The notes: generated from the sequence alone by a model not told the origin. Counted from the first letter of the stretch, positions 23,801 to 33,895 are shown. The stretch: 64,000 nt of DNA from Strigamia acuminata (GCA_949358305.1 OX442317.1:2232001-2296000); one strand, 5' to 3'. Made by a program: numbers and translations.

Positions 23801-25150
23801 TTTCTTGATATTGTTCACCACCTGCACGATTCCCAGTTGTTTCGCCGTTGCGTAATTCAACAATGACTCACCCGGCCGATCCACCACGTACGCCGTCGCT
23901 TCTAATTCCATCTCTTCGTAACGGATCATTAATGTCACTCGGCCCAATAATGGCAGCGGCTCGGATGATCCATACGTCATCAGCTTAGCACGACTTTCCT
24001 TCAACATCGGTTTTAACTTCATCGCCCAATAATCCTCTCTGCCCAAAACATTCACTGAAGTTCCCGAATCAACGATGAATCTCGTATCCCTACGCTCTTC
24101 CCCCACTGTCAAACACACTTCCGGCATCTTTGGGCTCCCCTTTCTGCCGTCTGAACACAAACCGATTGTAAACAACTCCTCATCATCACTCTCCTCGACA
24201 TAGTCGCACTTCACTGCATTTATTTTGTTATTAGCTTCCGCCCCCTCCTCTCGCTTTACTCGACAAAAGCGCACGAAATGACCCGTCTTACCGCATCCCC
24301 GACACGCCACTCCCCTCGCCGGACAGTCCTGTGGCGTGACGTGTGGCCACGCTCGACCGCAATTAAAACACTTCCTATTTCCCGAGCCACGGGATCCGCC
24401 GAATCCGCCACGAGCCGCGCCACCTGTCGATTCTCTCCTACGGTACCCCGTTTCACTGTTCGCTCTCCTCCTGCCCTCAGTCGATGCTCGAACCAGGTTA
24501 ATTTCACCCGTTACCTCTTTCTCGCTACCTTCCATTTGTTTTGCTTGCCACTCCGAGGCTTCGTATCCTCGGCCCAGGTCCAGAAGCTCTTTCAATGTCA
24601 GCGTATCATCACGCAACGCCTGTCGTCGTAATCGGTTCAAACTTGTCCCCAGAATTATTTGGGATTTAATCTCGCGGTCATCGTCCTTAAAATCGCACCC
24701 CACCGCTAAATGTCTCAATCTCATCTGGTATTTATCTAACGGTTCCGTCGCCTCCTGGCGGGACATTCGGAATGTATAAATGCAAAATTCCGTATTCTTT
24801 TTGGGAATAAAATAGGCAGTTAATGCGTCCTTTACCGTTTTATAGTTCTTATCCTCCTCCTCTATCACTAAAGTCTCATAAACGGCGAACACCTCCTCAC
24901 CCGCCTGGTGAAGTAACGTCGCCATTTTCCTCATATCGTCCTTGATTCCCGCCGCCAACATAAACATTTCCAGCCTGCTAATCCACCTTTGCCAACGCTG
25001 GGATTGAGTGGTGGTCTCGCCATGAACATCGAATGGTGGGATGCCTGCCGACCGCAGAAAACCAGACGTCGCCGTTTCATCCGCCATATTGTCGCGTTTC
25101 GCGTCTGTTTTACTCTCCTCCTCGCACAATTCCATCAGCCGCAACCACAC
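20864..25150 (-). CDS. gag-pol polyprotein of gypsy element 1
   Basis: A single 1428-codon frame encodes the retrotransposon structural and replication proteins. An N-terminal gag region is followed by two zinc knuckles (CFNCGRAWPHVTPQDC and CRGCGKTGHFVRFC, about residues 260-297). Next come an aspartic protease (FIVDSGTSVNVLG, about 355), reverse transcriptase (FSKLDLNHGFNQVELD, active site NIVDDIF, about 480-680) and RNase H (THLTVDAGPNGLGAI). The integrase has an HHCC finger (HRGHQGV ... CIPCQ) and a DDE core (IDFLGPFPDGR, VKSDNGPPFSS, PEANGEVERLM). No stop or frameshift is seen. The first ATGs are a few codons inside the frame (MELCEEESK or MADETATSGF). There is no env-like ORF. Confidence 0.95.
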   Translation of the reverse strand: MWLRLMELCEEESKTDAKRDNMADETATSGFLRSAGIPPFDVHGETTTQSQRWQRWISRLEMFMLAAGIKDDMRKMATLLHQAGEEVFAVYETLVIEEEDKNYKTVKDALTAYFIPKKNTEFCIYTFRMSRQEATEPLDKYQMRLRHLAVGCDFKDDDREIKSQIILGTSLNRLRRQALRDDTLTLKELLDLGRGYEASEWQAKQMEGSEKEVTGEINLVRASTEGRRRANSETGYRRRESTGGAARGGFGGSRGSGNRKCFNCGRAWPHVTPQDCPARGVACRGCGKTGHFVRFCRVKREEGAEANNKINAVKCDYVEESDDEELFTIGLCSDGRKGSPKMPEVCLTVGEERRDTRFIVDSGTSVNVLGREDYWAMKLKPMLKESRAKLMTYGSSEPLPLLGRVTLMIRYEEMELEATAYVVDRPGESLLNYATAKQLGIVQVVNNIKKTTLEEEIKRQYPKLFQGVGKLKEYQIHLHVDEEVAPVAQRYRPLPFRLRKKVEKELDRLLQMDVIERIDEGMGPTPWVSPIHCVDKPKDPDPDAIRLCVDAREVNRAIKRVRHTSPRLEDIVALAEGARFFSKLDLNHGFNQVELDAESRKYTVFATHVGLFRFKRLLFGINSASELFQDTIRQVIEGLQGCINIVDDIFIVGKTVEVHDAALHAVLKRLEKKGLTLNEDKCEVRRGEIVFFGHVFSAAGVSIDPRKVEAIDKMEIPKSSAEVKSLLGMVVYCARFVRDMAKILKPLRDLTKSSNGPFRWEKEHQEAWMCIKEQLGNRNTLAYHDPTASTHLTVDAGPNGLGAILAQIRSGESEPRVVAYASRTLTDVESRYSQIERETLAAIWAIEHFYLYLYGTMFTLFTDHKPLISIFGNRKARPSARIERLCLRIQQYVFEVKYTRGNSNPSDYMSRHTGTRGLKDGAMSRTVEGYVNFVVRTRVPKSLTREEIAKCTNEDVSLKLLQQALTQEGAEREKTWKKECLKPFKMLQEEFTNTEDGIILRGDRIVVPESLRDKVVEIAHRGHQGVVKTKMLLRQKVWFPGIDMRVERLIAGCIPCQATVVTKSRTPLEMSSLPDRPWQKVAIDFLGPFPDGRILFVIVDEYSRFPFVDGVSSTGARGVIALLRKRFSELGIPETVKSDNGPPFSSCEFADFLAEMGVRHHRVTPLWPEANGEVERLMKTLNKAILTAVTEGRKWHEEVHEFLLNYRATPHATTGVSPADAMYGRPIKTRLPQVFVRPNDAIMRKRDEEKKGSMKSLADGKRHVREHGLLVGDVVLVRRRKVNKLTTPYDPEPFRIIAIAGSQVTANRGRQNVVRNSSFFKKIRQERGEELERVRQGDGEMDEDDGGRGRDPQLETSDESEEKTPLCDTESRVEERGEQGIVPPAQEPEDIPAVPEPEDPFVLRKSNRKTNKPSWQKDYDMCCKKRKK

Positions 25151-25203
25151 CGCTCATTTACTGTTCGTATGCACTCGTATCGCGTCTATTTCATCAAACT
25201 TCC

Positions 25204-25214
25204 CTCGTCGCCAA
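25204..25214 (-). promoter_or_regulatory. primer-binding site of gypsy element 1
   Basis: One base inside the 5' LTR, the minus strand reads TGGCGACGAGG. This is complementary to the 3' end of serine tRNAs (CCTCGTCGCCA). The match is 11 bases; the tRNA identity is from memory. Confidence 0.6.
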
Positions 25215-25342
25215 TGTAGCATAGTGAATAAAGGATAACCTCATTGCTTGAACGCTAGCTAACTTGTGTTTAATGTACTCTATGACCTTCCACTCCTCCT
25301 TGCGCCTCGCGCCCTCTATCGGTTACATTTAACAACACTACA
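25215..25342 (-). repeat. 5' LTR of gypsy element 1
   Basis: 128-bp direct repeat of 20,590-20,717, followed by the AATAC target duplication. Confidence 0.95.
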
Positions 25343-25514
25343 AATACTTAGTCTTATATCTCCCGCGGAATCAATACGGTATTGTTTCTTTCGGTCGTGT
25401 CTAGAATCTAATCATGGATGGGTCACTGAACTTGATAAATACCAGTTTGAAGTTAAAGCAAACATTGGTTTGGCAGCTGCTGCAGCTACACACACACACT
25501 ATTTTTGCAATATT

Positions 25515-27320
25515 ATGGAATTTACATTTAAATCTCGTGCAGCCAACGTTTTAGGAACTAAAGGAGTTGTGTCGTGTGACCAACCACTAGCTTCACAAAT
25601 TGGCTGCAGTAAGTTGTGTTATTTAATTAATATTTATGAAATGAACTATTTATCTTGCAATTCTTACAGTTATACTGCAAGCTGGAGGAAATGCAGCTGA
25701 TGCAGCTGTGGCAATGGCGGCTGCCATGGCTGTCACTGAACCATTCAGCAATGGACTTGGAGGTGATGCATTTTGTCTTTATTTTAACAAAGAAACAAAA
25801 TCAATCAAACAATTGAATGGCAGATATTTTTGTCCATGTCAAATGAAATTGTTTATGTAATATATTTCTGTTTAAATGTTATGTTTTGCGGTTTAGTGGT
25901 TGTTCATTTTCGGCACTTAGTTATGACTGTGTCACTTCAAAAGGTTTTTCTACAGATAATCCCATTCCTGACAATCATGGTTTAAATATTAACGTTCCTG
26001 CTGCTGCTGCTGCTGCTTATTGTGATGTATTAAATGCTTTTGGATCAGGAAAAGTGAGTGAATTTGAGTTTTATCTCTTAAACACAAAAAAATTAAATCA
26101 TTCTTCAGTTTAATCTAGAGAATTTATGGAAACCTGCAATATTGTTGGCTGAAAATGGTTTCCCAGTGTCTGAAGTGTCAGCTCATGTGTGGCAAACTGA
26201 AGCAAATGTTCAAAAATTACGCACGTTTGGAAATGAACTTCTCATTGATGGGTGTCCACCAAGAGTGGGAGAAATCGTGACAAATTTTGCAATGGCTCAA
26301 ACTCTAAAAGTACAATTTCTCATATTTCTAACTTTTATAAAAATTAACAAGAAAAATGCAATATTTTCGACAGAAAATTACAACTGATGGTAAACGAGGC
26401 TTCTATGAAAGTTGCATTGCACAAGCCATAGTGGACGCAGTACAAGATGCTGGAGGTGTGATGCAATTAAGAGATCTACAAACACCAACCTTTGCTCCTT
26501 CAGAGCCCATCAGTACTGCGTATAAAAACGTCAGACTTTGGAAAACAACTCCAAATTCAGATGGAATAATAGCTTTAATCGCTTTAAACATATTGGAAGG
26601 GTTCAATTTGAAAGGTATTGCAATAACCGAGGTCTTTAATACAAATTATTCATCATTTCTGTTCGATTTTTCAAGAATTAGGCCACAACTCCAGTGAATA
26701 ATTACATGTATTGATAGAAGCATTGAAGTTAAGTATGGCTGATGGCTTAGCTTATGTTGCTGAAACCAAACCCAACATGAATTCATTGTTGACGAAGGAA
26801 TATGCAGTGCAAAGAAGAGCACTCATAGACAGATCTCAGTAAGAAATGATGGTAATATACCGAAAGATGGTGAAAAATGTGACCTACCTGGGCAATTCCC
26901 TGGCGATGGAAACACAACTTATATAGCAGTTATCGATGAAGATGGCAATACTTGCTCGTTGATTACGAGCCTTTCAGCCGCTTTTGGATCTGGAGTTGTT
27001 CCAAAAGGTTGTGGTTTTGCACTGAATGTAAGAAAAATGAAAAAACGAATGTGGTAATATGAGGAATTGTGGAATAATTGATTCCATTTGGTTTGTCAGA
27101 ACCAGGGTCGGTTTTTTAGCATGCAACGCGGCCAACCCAATGTCTTAGGACCCTCCAAACGTTCTTTTAACACCATAATCCCAGCGATTTGTTGTGCTGC
27201 TACGGAATAATGGGCGGGTTCATTCAACCGCAAGCCCATGTACAAGTTCTTCTCAACATGCTGGAATTCAACATGACGCCTCAAGATGCACTGAGTGCAC
27301 CACGTATTTGTAGCGGATTC
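25515..27320 (+). pseudogene. gamma-glutamyltranspeptidase family (YwrD-like) pseudogene
   Basis: Glutathione hydrolase family with recognisable segments in order: RAANVLGTKGVVSCDQPLA, ILQAGGNAADAAVAMAAAMA with GLGGDAFCLYF, an exon with a six-Ala run, LLAENGFPVSEVSAHVWQ and KRGFYESCIAQAIVDAVQDA. The nucleophile region (DGNTTYIAVIDEDGN) and GGFIQPQAHVQVLLNMLEF follow. Damage: a TAA replaces the expected aromatic codon in LGHNSSE*LHVLIEALKL (about 26,695). A frameshift lies near 26,840 (RALIDRS then VRNDGNIPKDGE). Another near 27,200 removes the segment before YGIMGGF. The C-terminal end after APRICSG is missing. Several independent lesions make this a decayed copy, though consensus error cannot be excluded. 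Confidence 0.8.
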
Positions 27321-27491
27321 GGGCGTAGGAAACGGTGTAAAAACACCGAATGGAAGCGTGAGAAGTACGACAATGGCGTCGCCTCTGCACGAGGCGAACG
27401 AGCGCGCGACGTAATGCCGCTTATGTGCTCTAAACAGACTGGCAAAGGCACTTATAACTGTGCCAATTAAACAAACAATGACTAAAAACAT
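27285..27491 (-). other. unidentified hydrophobic reading frame
   Basis: The minus frame starts MFLVIVCLIGTVISAFASLF (one membrane-spanning segment) and continues through RSFASCRGDAIVVLLTLPFG before running into antisense transpeptidase sequence. It may be an exon of the acyltransferase fragment downstream or chance. I do not recognise it. Confidence 0.2.
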
Positions 27492-27880
27492 AAAATGATG
27501 TAATAATTACCGAAAAGGTTACACTGGAATCCTTTTTATGGTGGCTGCCATCTTGGATACAGAAAACCATTGAATGTGACACCTAGTGTCGAAAAAGTTA
27601 AATAATACATTAACTGTGCACTGTGCACAAATGATATGGCATAACACCGAATTAACATTATAAAGCGGAAATAAACTAAAGTATAACATCTATAAATCCA
27701 TAGCGTATCGAAAAACGGAATAATTAATGAAATTATATATATAATATTCAACCGAATCTCTACAAATCCCTCCTTCGATAAGGTATGGATCGAAAAGTAA
27801 AAGAATACACGGGAATTACCGAGGGGGGCGACAATCAGAATCTGCTTGTCAGAGATTCGAATCTTTCAAATATTTTTAGG
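27492..27880. other. AT-rich spacer, nothing recognised
   Basis: No supported gene or repeat. Confidence 0.4.
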
Positions 27881-28015
27881 ATTCGGTTTGGGATTCGAAA
27901 GATTCGGGGGATTCGGGTGGGATTCGATGGGATTCGGGTGGGATTCGATGGGATTCGGTGGGATTCGGATGGGATTCGATGGGATTCGATGGGATTCGAT
28001 GGGATTCGGTAAGAT
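27880..28015. repeat. GGGATTCG(A/G)T minisatellite
   Basis: About twelve degenerate 9-10-bp units of GGGATTCGAT / GGGATTCGGT. Confidence 0.85.
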
Positions 28016-28214
28016 TTGTATGATTTTTTTAAAATAAATTTAGTGAAGTGGAAATATTTTTTCATTTTAATTTTAACTTTTAATGAAATGTGAACCTTTT
28101 TTTTGTTTCATTTGATACTATTAGTGAAATGGGAAATTTTTTTTTCATTTTATTTGAGACATTTAATGAAATGAACATTTTTTTTAGTTTTATTTGAGAT
28201 TATTGAAATATTAA

Positions 28215-28440
28215 AATTTACAAAACACATGAGAGAAAAGAAACAAAACACATGAGAAGAGAAACAAAACACATGAGAAGAGAAACAAAACACATGAGAG
28301 AAGAGAAACAAACAAATGAGAGAAGAGAAACAAAACACATGAGAGAAGAGAAGAGAAACACATGAGAGAAAAGAAACAAACAAATGAGAGAAGAGAAACA
28401 AAACACATGAGAGAAGAGAAGAGAAACGAGTGAGAGAAGA
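28215..28440. repeat. purine-rich minisatellite
   Basis: Units of AGAGAAACAAAACACATGAG of slightly varying length (about 20-30 bp), roughly ten copies. It produces Phe/Ser/Leu-rich spurious ORFs on the minus strand. Confidence 0.85.
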
Positions 28441-28474
28441 AACGACGAGTTACAAATCTACAGTTAGAAACCAG

Positions 28475-28800
28475 CAATGTGGTTGACACTAAAACAAAAA
28501 TACATTTTAATCAAATTTAGTACAAGTTTGAATGTGTGAGATGTGAGATTAAGCCACCAATCCTCTTTGCGAAGTTCACACATTTCTACAACTTCGAGCC
28601 AACGTGGTCCAGACCCAAGAAATAACAAACCAGCAACAATGCCAATTATAATTGCATAAACAGGAGTGACTCTAAAATATAAAATAATTAAAATTAAACT
28701 TAAAATTACCTTAAATATCGATGAAAGTAGTGTGCACCCAACTATATTCCGTTCTGCTAACTCTCTCGAAGCGACGAAGTAAACGGCTAAATATACCACT
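28475..28800 (-). pseudogene. fragment of NRF-6-like membrane acyltransferase
   Basis: Two minus-strand exons joined at a good intron (AAG|GTAATTTT ... TATTTTAG|AG, about 28,672-28,711) encode VYLAVYFVASRELAERNIVG and VTPVYAIIIGIVAGLLFLG plus a GSGPRW ... C ... DWWLNL motif. The pattern of a hydrophobic helix, GSGPxW and C...WWxNL fits the acyltransferase-3 domain of invertebrate NRF-6 proteins. The rest of the gene is absent. Identification is by motif memory and moderate. Confidence 0.4.
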
Positions 28801-28907
28801 TAAGTATACCACTTAAGATAGTAACATAACATACAACACGTAACAGAAAGTATCCACAGCAACGTTCCCATTTAAAATGATCCGAGATATAAAACTTTCT
28901 TTCAAAG

Positions 28908-29348
28908 CAGCTGGTGCAGCAAGAGAAAGAGGACAAACGGCTCAAAGTGAAAAGTCGCGAGAATCTCATCGACGAACTCACTTTTTCCGACGCGCCGGCC
29001 GGACACATCCTCACCACGCACGCCAACATCCAGAAGGAGAAGGAGAAGGAGAAGGAGAAAGAAAAGCCGTCGGACAACAAAGCGCCGGCCGCGGTCAACT
29101 TCAAACCGACCACTCGCGACGCGTTCCTGCCGCTTCCCAAGGACCAGACGCCGCTCTACGAGTACGAGGCGATGCAGCTCGAGTTCTGCGGGCCGCCGAT
29201 GCCCGAAGACGAGCAACTGGAAAGCGATGGCTTCCTCAGACACATCAGGTGCGCGACGGGCGCCGAGAAGGCCGGCGGATTCGAGTCCAATTTGGCGTGC
29301 ACGCGCGCCTTGCAGGAGGCATTCAGTGGGCTTTACGCCTATGCTTGA
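28908..29348 (+). pseudogene. MNAT1: C-terminal exon of CDK-activating-kinase subunit MAT1
   Basis: MAT1 assembles CDK7-cyclin H in TFIIH. The exon starts after acceptor TTCAAAG at 28,907 and is open to TGA at 29,346-29,348. It encodes the coiled-coil end (QEKEDKRLKVKSRENLIDEL), a Lys/Glu run and the family C-terminus (SNLACTRALQEAFSGLYAYA). The N-terminal RING exon is 1.9 kb downstream (31,262) on the same strand, so the two pieces are in the wrong order for one gene. The exon itself is undamaged. It may be the end of a gene missing its middle or half of a tandem duplication. The upstream intron sequence recurs at 31,380-31,500. Confidence 0.8.
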
Positions 29349-29700
29349 AAAATATTTAATGTAGAAATTCATGCTTCAAATGTACAATGTTGAAATCCCA
29401 AGCTATTATTGATAATAAAAATTATATTTAAAAATGGAAATAAGAGGAGAGGAAGAGAAAATCAAAAAAGTTATTTGCTTTTCAATTTTTTTTATACTAA
29501 ATTATTGCAAATCGAGTTTGAATTAAACTGCCAATTTCAATAAAATCGAAACAGTGGTCGTCAAAAATGGCGCGAGCAGATCATCAAGTGGCGGTGGACG
29601 TGCTCGCCTGCTGTCCTTTTTTCACCTCAGCCTTCTTCTGCTTCTCTCGCATCGCTTCGGCATCTCTGAAAAAAAAAACAAAAAAAAAAACAACATTTAT
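29349..29700. other. spacer; possible minus-strand terminal exon at 29,583-29,668
   Basis: After a good polypyrimidine acceptor the minus strand encodes DAEAMREKQKKAEVKKGQQA and STSTAT before a stop. A candidate preceding exon (29,724-29,793) reads RNECEQFVETIYREAECL. I do not recognise the protein. Confidence 0.3.
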
Positions 29701-29715
29701 TTTTGTACATTTAAT

Positions 29716-30076
29716 CAAACATTCTGCTTCCCGGTAAATCGTTTCGACAAATTGCTCGCATTCATTCCTGAATTTCATTCTAAATATTTGCAGTCTCCTT
29801 GGTCCGGAATGAGTTATCACCAGCCTTCGATGTGGGAAAGATTTGTAAGTTTTAAAAATGTTAAAAATTAAAAAAATAATAATACTGTAGTAATTAATAA
29901 TAGTCATTTCAGAACATGCCGAGCGTGTCACCGATACCGCCGCCACCGGTACCGTGCTTGAACGCGGAAACGCCCGACGACGTGCTGGGTACCACACCAG
30001 CTTCTATCAAGCCATGCGACATTTGCAGAAAGCAGATTCGCGGGCACACACGCCTCCGTTCAAAAAGAATCGATTG
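29716..30076 (+). other. unidentified two-exon coding fragment
   Basis: The plus strand encodes RFDKLLAFIPEFHSKYLQ and SPWSGMSYHQPSMWERF up to a donor (TTT|GTAAG, 29,845). After acceptor TTTCAG (29,912) it encodes NMPSVSPIPPPPVPCLNAET and a CDICRKQIRGHTR segment, ending at TGA 30,074-30,076. The composition looks coding but the family is unknown. It overlaps the minus-strand candidate, so at most one is likely real. Confidence 0.3.
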
Positions 30077-30297
30077 AGTCATAAAATGAATAAATAAATG
30101 AATAAATCAATCAATCAATCGAATTATTCGAGCTTTGAGTTTGAAATGATTTTCTAATAAAAAGTGTAGTGATTACTAATGAGGAGTTTAATCGTAACTA
30201 AACAACGCATATTCAGTAGATACTGATTACAAAAGACAAGGACGATATTCAGTTGTACCGTCCAAGCTCAGAAGAGAAAAACGTAAATTGTTGTGGC

Positions 30298-30844
30298 CTA
30301 GTGATTGTTCAGCGCTTCGTCCACATCGGCGATGTGTTCTTTCAATGCATTCCATTCTTCCTTTGTTAAAGAAATTCCTGCAACAAACATTTAACACATT
30401 TACCTCTCTTACTGTCTCGTGTTACATTTAATTGCACACCTTTTCCGGGTTTCAGTACTCCTTCGGCGTCGTAGTAAAACTCTCTGAGGTCCACCATCAA
30501 TTTACCGTAGGATTTGCACACTTTGACGAAACACAAGGGATAAATCTGTGAATGAAATAAAAGAGACGGTTCAAAAATGAGATTCGGATGAAATTCAAAC
30601 GGTTTACTTGAAATGTAGGCTCTTCGTCGTCGTCCGCCTCTTGCGGCGCCGGTTCGTTGCCACCGCCAAAATCCTTTTCCCCTTTTTTCGGGGGCGGTTC
30701 ACGACGCTGTACAAGAAAGAAAACGGTTCATTTGCTCGTTGAAAACAAAGATTGTGTATTCAATGTAATTTTGGCGCTTAAGTCTTCTGGTCCGGAATCC
30801 GAATCTGAACCAGACTCGACAATTGTTTCCGACTTGGAACTCAT
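30298..30844 (-). CDS. SUB1: SUB1/PC4 transcriptional coactivator
   Basis: Single-stranded-DNA-binding coactivator of RNA polymerase II. The acidic Ser-rich N-terminus (MSSKSETIVESGSDSDSGPE, start at 30,844) is followed by exons 30,706-30,608, 30,545-30,440 and 30,377-30,298. The PC4 core reads CKSYGKLMVDLREFYYDAEG, then LKPGKGISLTKEEWNALKEH and IADVDEALNNH before the stop. Phases of exons 2-4 match and no lesion is seen. The first intron is very short and its donor is unclear (about 30,706-30,775). The length, about 120 residues, is usual for the family. Confidence 0.9.
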
Positions 30845-31261
30845 TTTGGCACGATAATGAATAGCTACAAAGGAAAAGAATAAAAGAATACAACTCGAAC
30901 GAAATTTGAGCAAACGTTTCTCACCCTATCGATCAAAGTGACGATAAAACGATTCGGCTCGACGAGAACAGAAAAGTGTGGATCCGTAGAGTGAAAATAA
31001 GTGAAGGGCGGGACGACCGCGAATGAACTGCGGGGATTTTTGGCGAGATTTTCGACGCGCGGTTGTCTCGAGTGCTTAGCAAATAAACGCTTATTTTTAA
31101 AAATTTAAATAAATTTAATTATTTTAATTATAAAACACAAACGTACGAGCATGCGCGGTGATGGCAATCTCAACCTCTGTTGTTGGAATCGCGAACCGAG
31201 AAGAGAAGAGCGTTTTACTTTCGTGGTTTATTTGCAGTCGGTTCCAGTTTGGCGAGAGAAA

Positions 31262-31378
31262 ATGGACGACCAAGCGTGCCCAAAATGCAAGACGACGAAA
31301 TACAGAAATCCCTCGCTCAAGTTGCTGGTGAACGTTTGCGGGCACGCGCTGTGCGAAGAACACATAAGCGACCAGTAA
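31262..31378 (+). pseudogene. MNAT1: N-terminal RING exon of MAT1, truncated
   Basis: [20 protein letters not shown], then a [12 protein letters not shown] segment, is the start of the MAT1 C3HC4 RING. The frame ends at TAA (31,376-31,378) before the remaining zinc ligands. What follows (31,380-31,500) matches the intron sequence before the C-terminal exon at 28.9 kb. This is therefore a partial copy rather than the head of a working gene, unless exon 1 normally ends in CEEH and the next exon lies elsewhere. Confidence 0.75.
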
Positions 31379-31379
31379 A

Positions 31380-33190
31380 CCGCTAAATACAGAGATACAA
31401 CTTAAGATAAGAACATAACATACAATTCATTCATTCAATTCATTACCTCATGTAGTACGTTCCCATTTAAAATGATCCGAGATATAAAACTTTCTATTTG
31501 GTTAAATTATTCGTGTTATCTGTCCACGAGAGAAATTTGTCAAATTAAAAACTATTAAAGTACTGAATGTATGTAAACATCAAATTCCACCTCTCTGACA
31601 ACAATGTGCAGCCATTTGAAAAAGCAGAAAAGCAAACTAATCCAGATGCACAAACTACAAACATAAAAATAAATGTCAGACACTCTTCGAACCAGAAATT
31701 TAGTCTTTTGTTTTTCAAAGTTCTTTGGCGCGGCTTCACCTTCTTCCAAAAGAATTTCCAGAATGGCCTCGATTGTACTAAACGCTAGAAAAGAAACTAA
31801 ATAGTGTCGGTCATTAACAAAAAAATCTTTTGTCTTATATTACTATGGCAGAAATCCTAATGTTGCAGTGATGCGTTTTGGCAACATACAGAAGTAACTT
31901 TCGCATTCTGGTTTATATAGATCTACAGCAAAATACTAACTAGAATGCAACAAAGTGGTTATTTCTCCAACTGAACACGCCGATGGTACGCAAATTCCTG
32001 TACTAACTGTACAGGTAACTTACCAGCTTCTTTAAATTGTGACGCAACCTCAGCAAATGCCACTGCTTTGTGCGTTACAAATTGCCGGTCGTTTCTAAAA
32101 GCGTTTCCTTCTGTTTGTAATCTCCTTAGCTTCTTTGACATTAACAGGTGTTTCAATCACTCCAAGTGCCTTTCTTGTTGTGAGTAAAAGTGTGTTCAAA
32201 TAACTTTGCTCGTCTATTGTTTGTGTCTCTGCAATTCAAACTGATTCGTGTGCTCGCCTCATCTACAATTTCGGACATGTCAATGGCCTCTGCTTCAACT
32301 TTAGGTTTACTTTCTGACCCTATCTATCTTTGGCTTTCGATTCTGCAGGTTAATACATTTGTTTAAAAACCTTCTGTTCGCTTTCTGAAACGATTTCTTT
32401 CTCAACAAAATATTTCCATCTCGCAATCTGAAACAGTGCTGTGAGCAACAATTTCACCTTTCGCAACATCTGATTAATTGTGCAAGTCATTTTTTTTTCA
32501 ATTTCACCCACACAAATGTCAGCAACAATTTGCCCTACCTCTATTGCTTCTCTATGCAATAAAATCGCAATAAAATCGCAATACTCCACCTGACAAGTCG
32601 TCAAGTGAAATCGTCAAGCATACTATCAATTTCAACAACATACATTCAAACTCTCTTGCATGGAGAATATTGTCTTCGCCGCTTCGCTTCTTCTGTCGGC
32701 AATTTCTTCTGCTTTACTTAACTCGCCGTATCGAAAACCTCAAATTACTTCACCCACCTCAACCGATTCTTTTGTCATCAACACTTGACGCGTTTCCTCA
32801 AATCCTCTAAAACCTCTAAAACCGAAGCCCAACTCAATTCTACTTTACATTCTTTTTGTTCAGAAACTACTTGAGAAATGCTCATTTGGGATTGCATTCA
32901 GAAACTGCAGTTCGCCCCTTTCAAGCCATTTCCACCTCTAGTAAAACTTGTCTGCTTTTTCGGAGCCTCTTGCCGACTTACAAGACTTAATAGAGAAATT
33001 CTGCCAGGCGTTAGACGGGATCGGACCACTTCTGGAAAGCCGAAACGTCATCACTTTTTTGTGCTCACGTCATGGGGTGGAGCTAAGCTGCACGTGTAAT
33101 GGCGAGTCCAGACGTCGTGAAAACAACGGGTGGGCGCAACTTACTCTACAAGTTGCCGTTCCACAAATTTTCAAAAAAAAAATTAAATCA
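31380..33190. other. low-confidence coding remnants, unidentified
   Basis: Short open stretches occur on both strands, none with splice support. Minus 32,156-31,959 starts MSKKLRRLQTEGNAFRNDRQ (charged, coil-like). Minus 32,604-32,350 includes CTINQMLRKVKLLLTALFQI. Plus 32,948-33,170 includes EPLADLQDLIEKFCQALDGI. They may be decayed exons of one coiled-coil gene. I recognise no family. Confidence 0.2.
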
Positions 33191-33199
33191 AAATTAAAT

Positions 33200-33895
33200 T
33201 TCTGCAATTCTGTTCATCCGAACTCAAGCCTCCGTTTTCTGCATCATTGTCGTCGTTAACCATTAATAATAATAAACCATAATTTATTTATTTCGATTCG
33301 AGCCATTACGAACCCGTGGGACAATCTTGTTCGTCAGATCGATCCCAGCAATCGTTGTGTCCATCGCAGATCCAGTGACGATGAATGCATGCGGTCGTGT
33401 GGTCACAATTGATCGTACTATTCACGACAATGTAGTCGATGATCATTTCGGAACAATTGCGAGGGGCTAGCGAGTGAAAAACGGATTAACTTTCGAACAA
33501 ACATCAAAACCGATCGGGCAAAGCTTACGGCAATCCATTTCGTCGCTCACGTCGGGACAGTCGGGGTCAAAATCGCAACGATGCGCCTTGTTGATGCACA
33601 TGAACTGATCGTCCGAACAAGTGCAATTGTATTCCTCGCTAAAGTCGCCGCAATCGTTCTCCTCGTTGCACACTTTCCCTCGCAACACGCAGCGATTGTT
33701 CGTGCAATGATAACTAACCCTCTCGACACGACCGCGTGGCTGTTTTCAAATAAATTAATTAAAAAAAACATTTATTTTGAATTTACCGAAAAAAGTGAGT
33801 TCCTCGTCGCTGCTGTCCGGACATTCAGCTATATTGTCGCACGTGAAGTGATACGGAATGCAACCCAATTCCAAGCTCGAGCAGTTGGTTTTCTA
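33200..33895 (-). pseudogene. duplicated, degenerate LDL-receptor class A exons
   Basis: This closely matches 36,240-37,060. LDLa modules are partly preserved ([36 protein letters not shown]). Compared with the other copy, one repeat has lost the CRLGTC segment and the frame moves between modules. Homology ends at about 33,900, where the 21-bp satellite zone begins. Confidence 0.8.

Larger units (their letters stand above)
20585..25347 (-). mobile_element. complete Ty3/gypsy LTR retrotransposon, 4.75 kb
   Basis: LTRs at 20,590-20,717 and 25,215-25,342 (128 bp each, no difference seen, TGTAG...CTACA ends) bound one long minus-strand ORF. The direct 5-bp target duplication AATAC occurs at 20,585-20,589 and 25,343-25,347. 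A primer-binding site and polypurine tract are in place. Identical LTRs plus an intact ORF indicate recent insertion. It separates the RNF216-like gene from the transpeptidase pseudogene. Confidence 0.95.

Noticed and set aside
20920-25238. Plus-strand ORFs across gypsy element 1
   Set aside because: Antisense shadows of the intact 1428-codon gag-pol frame.
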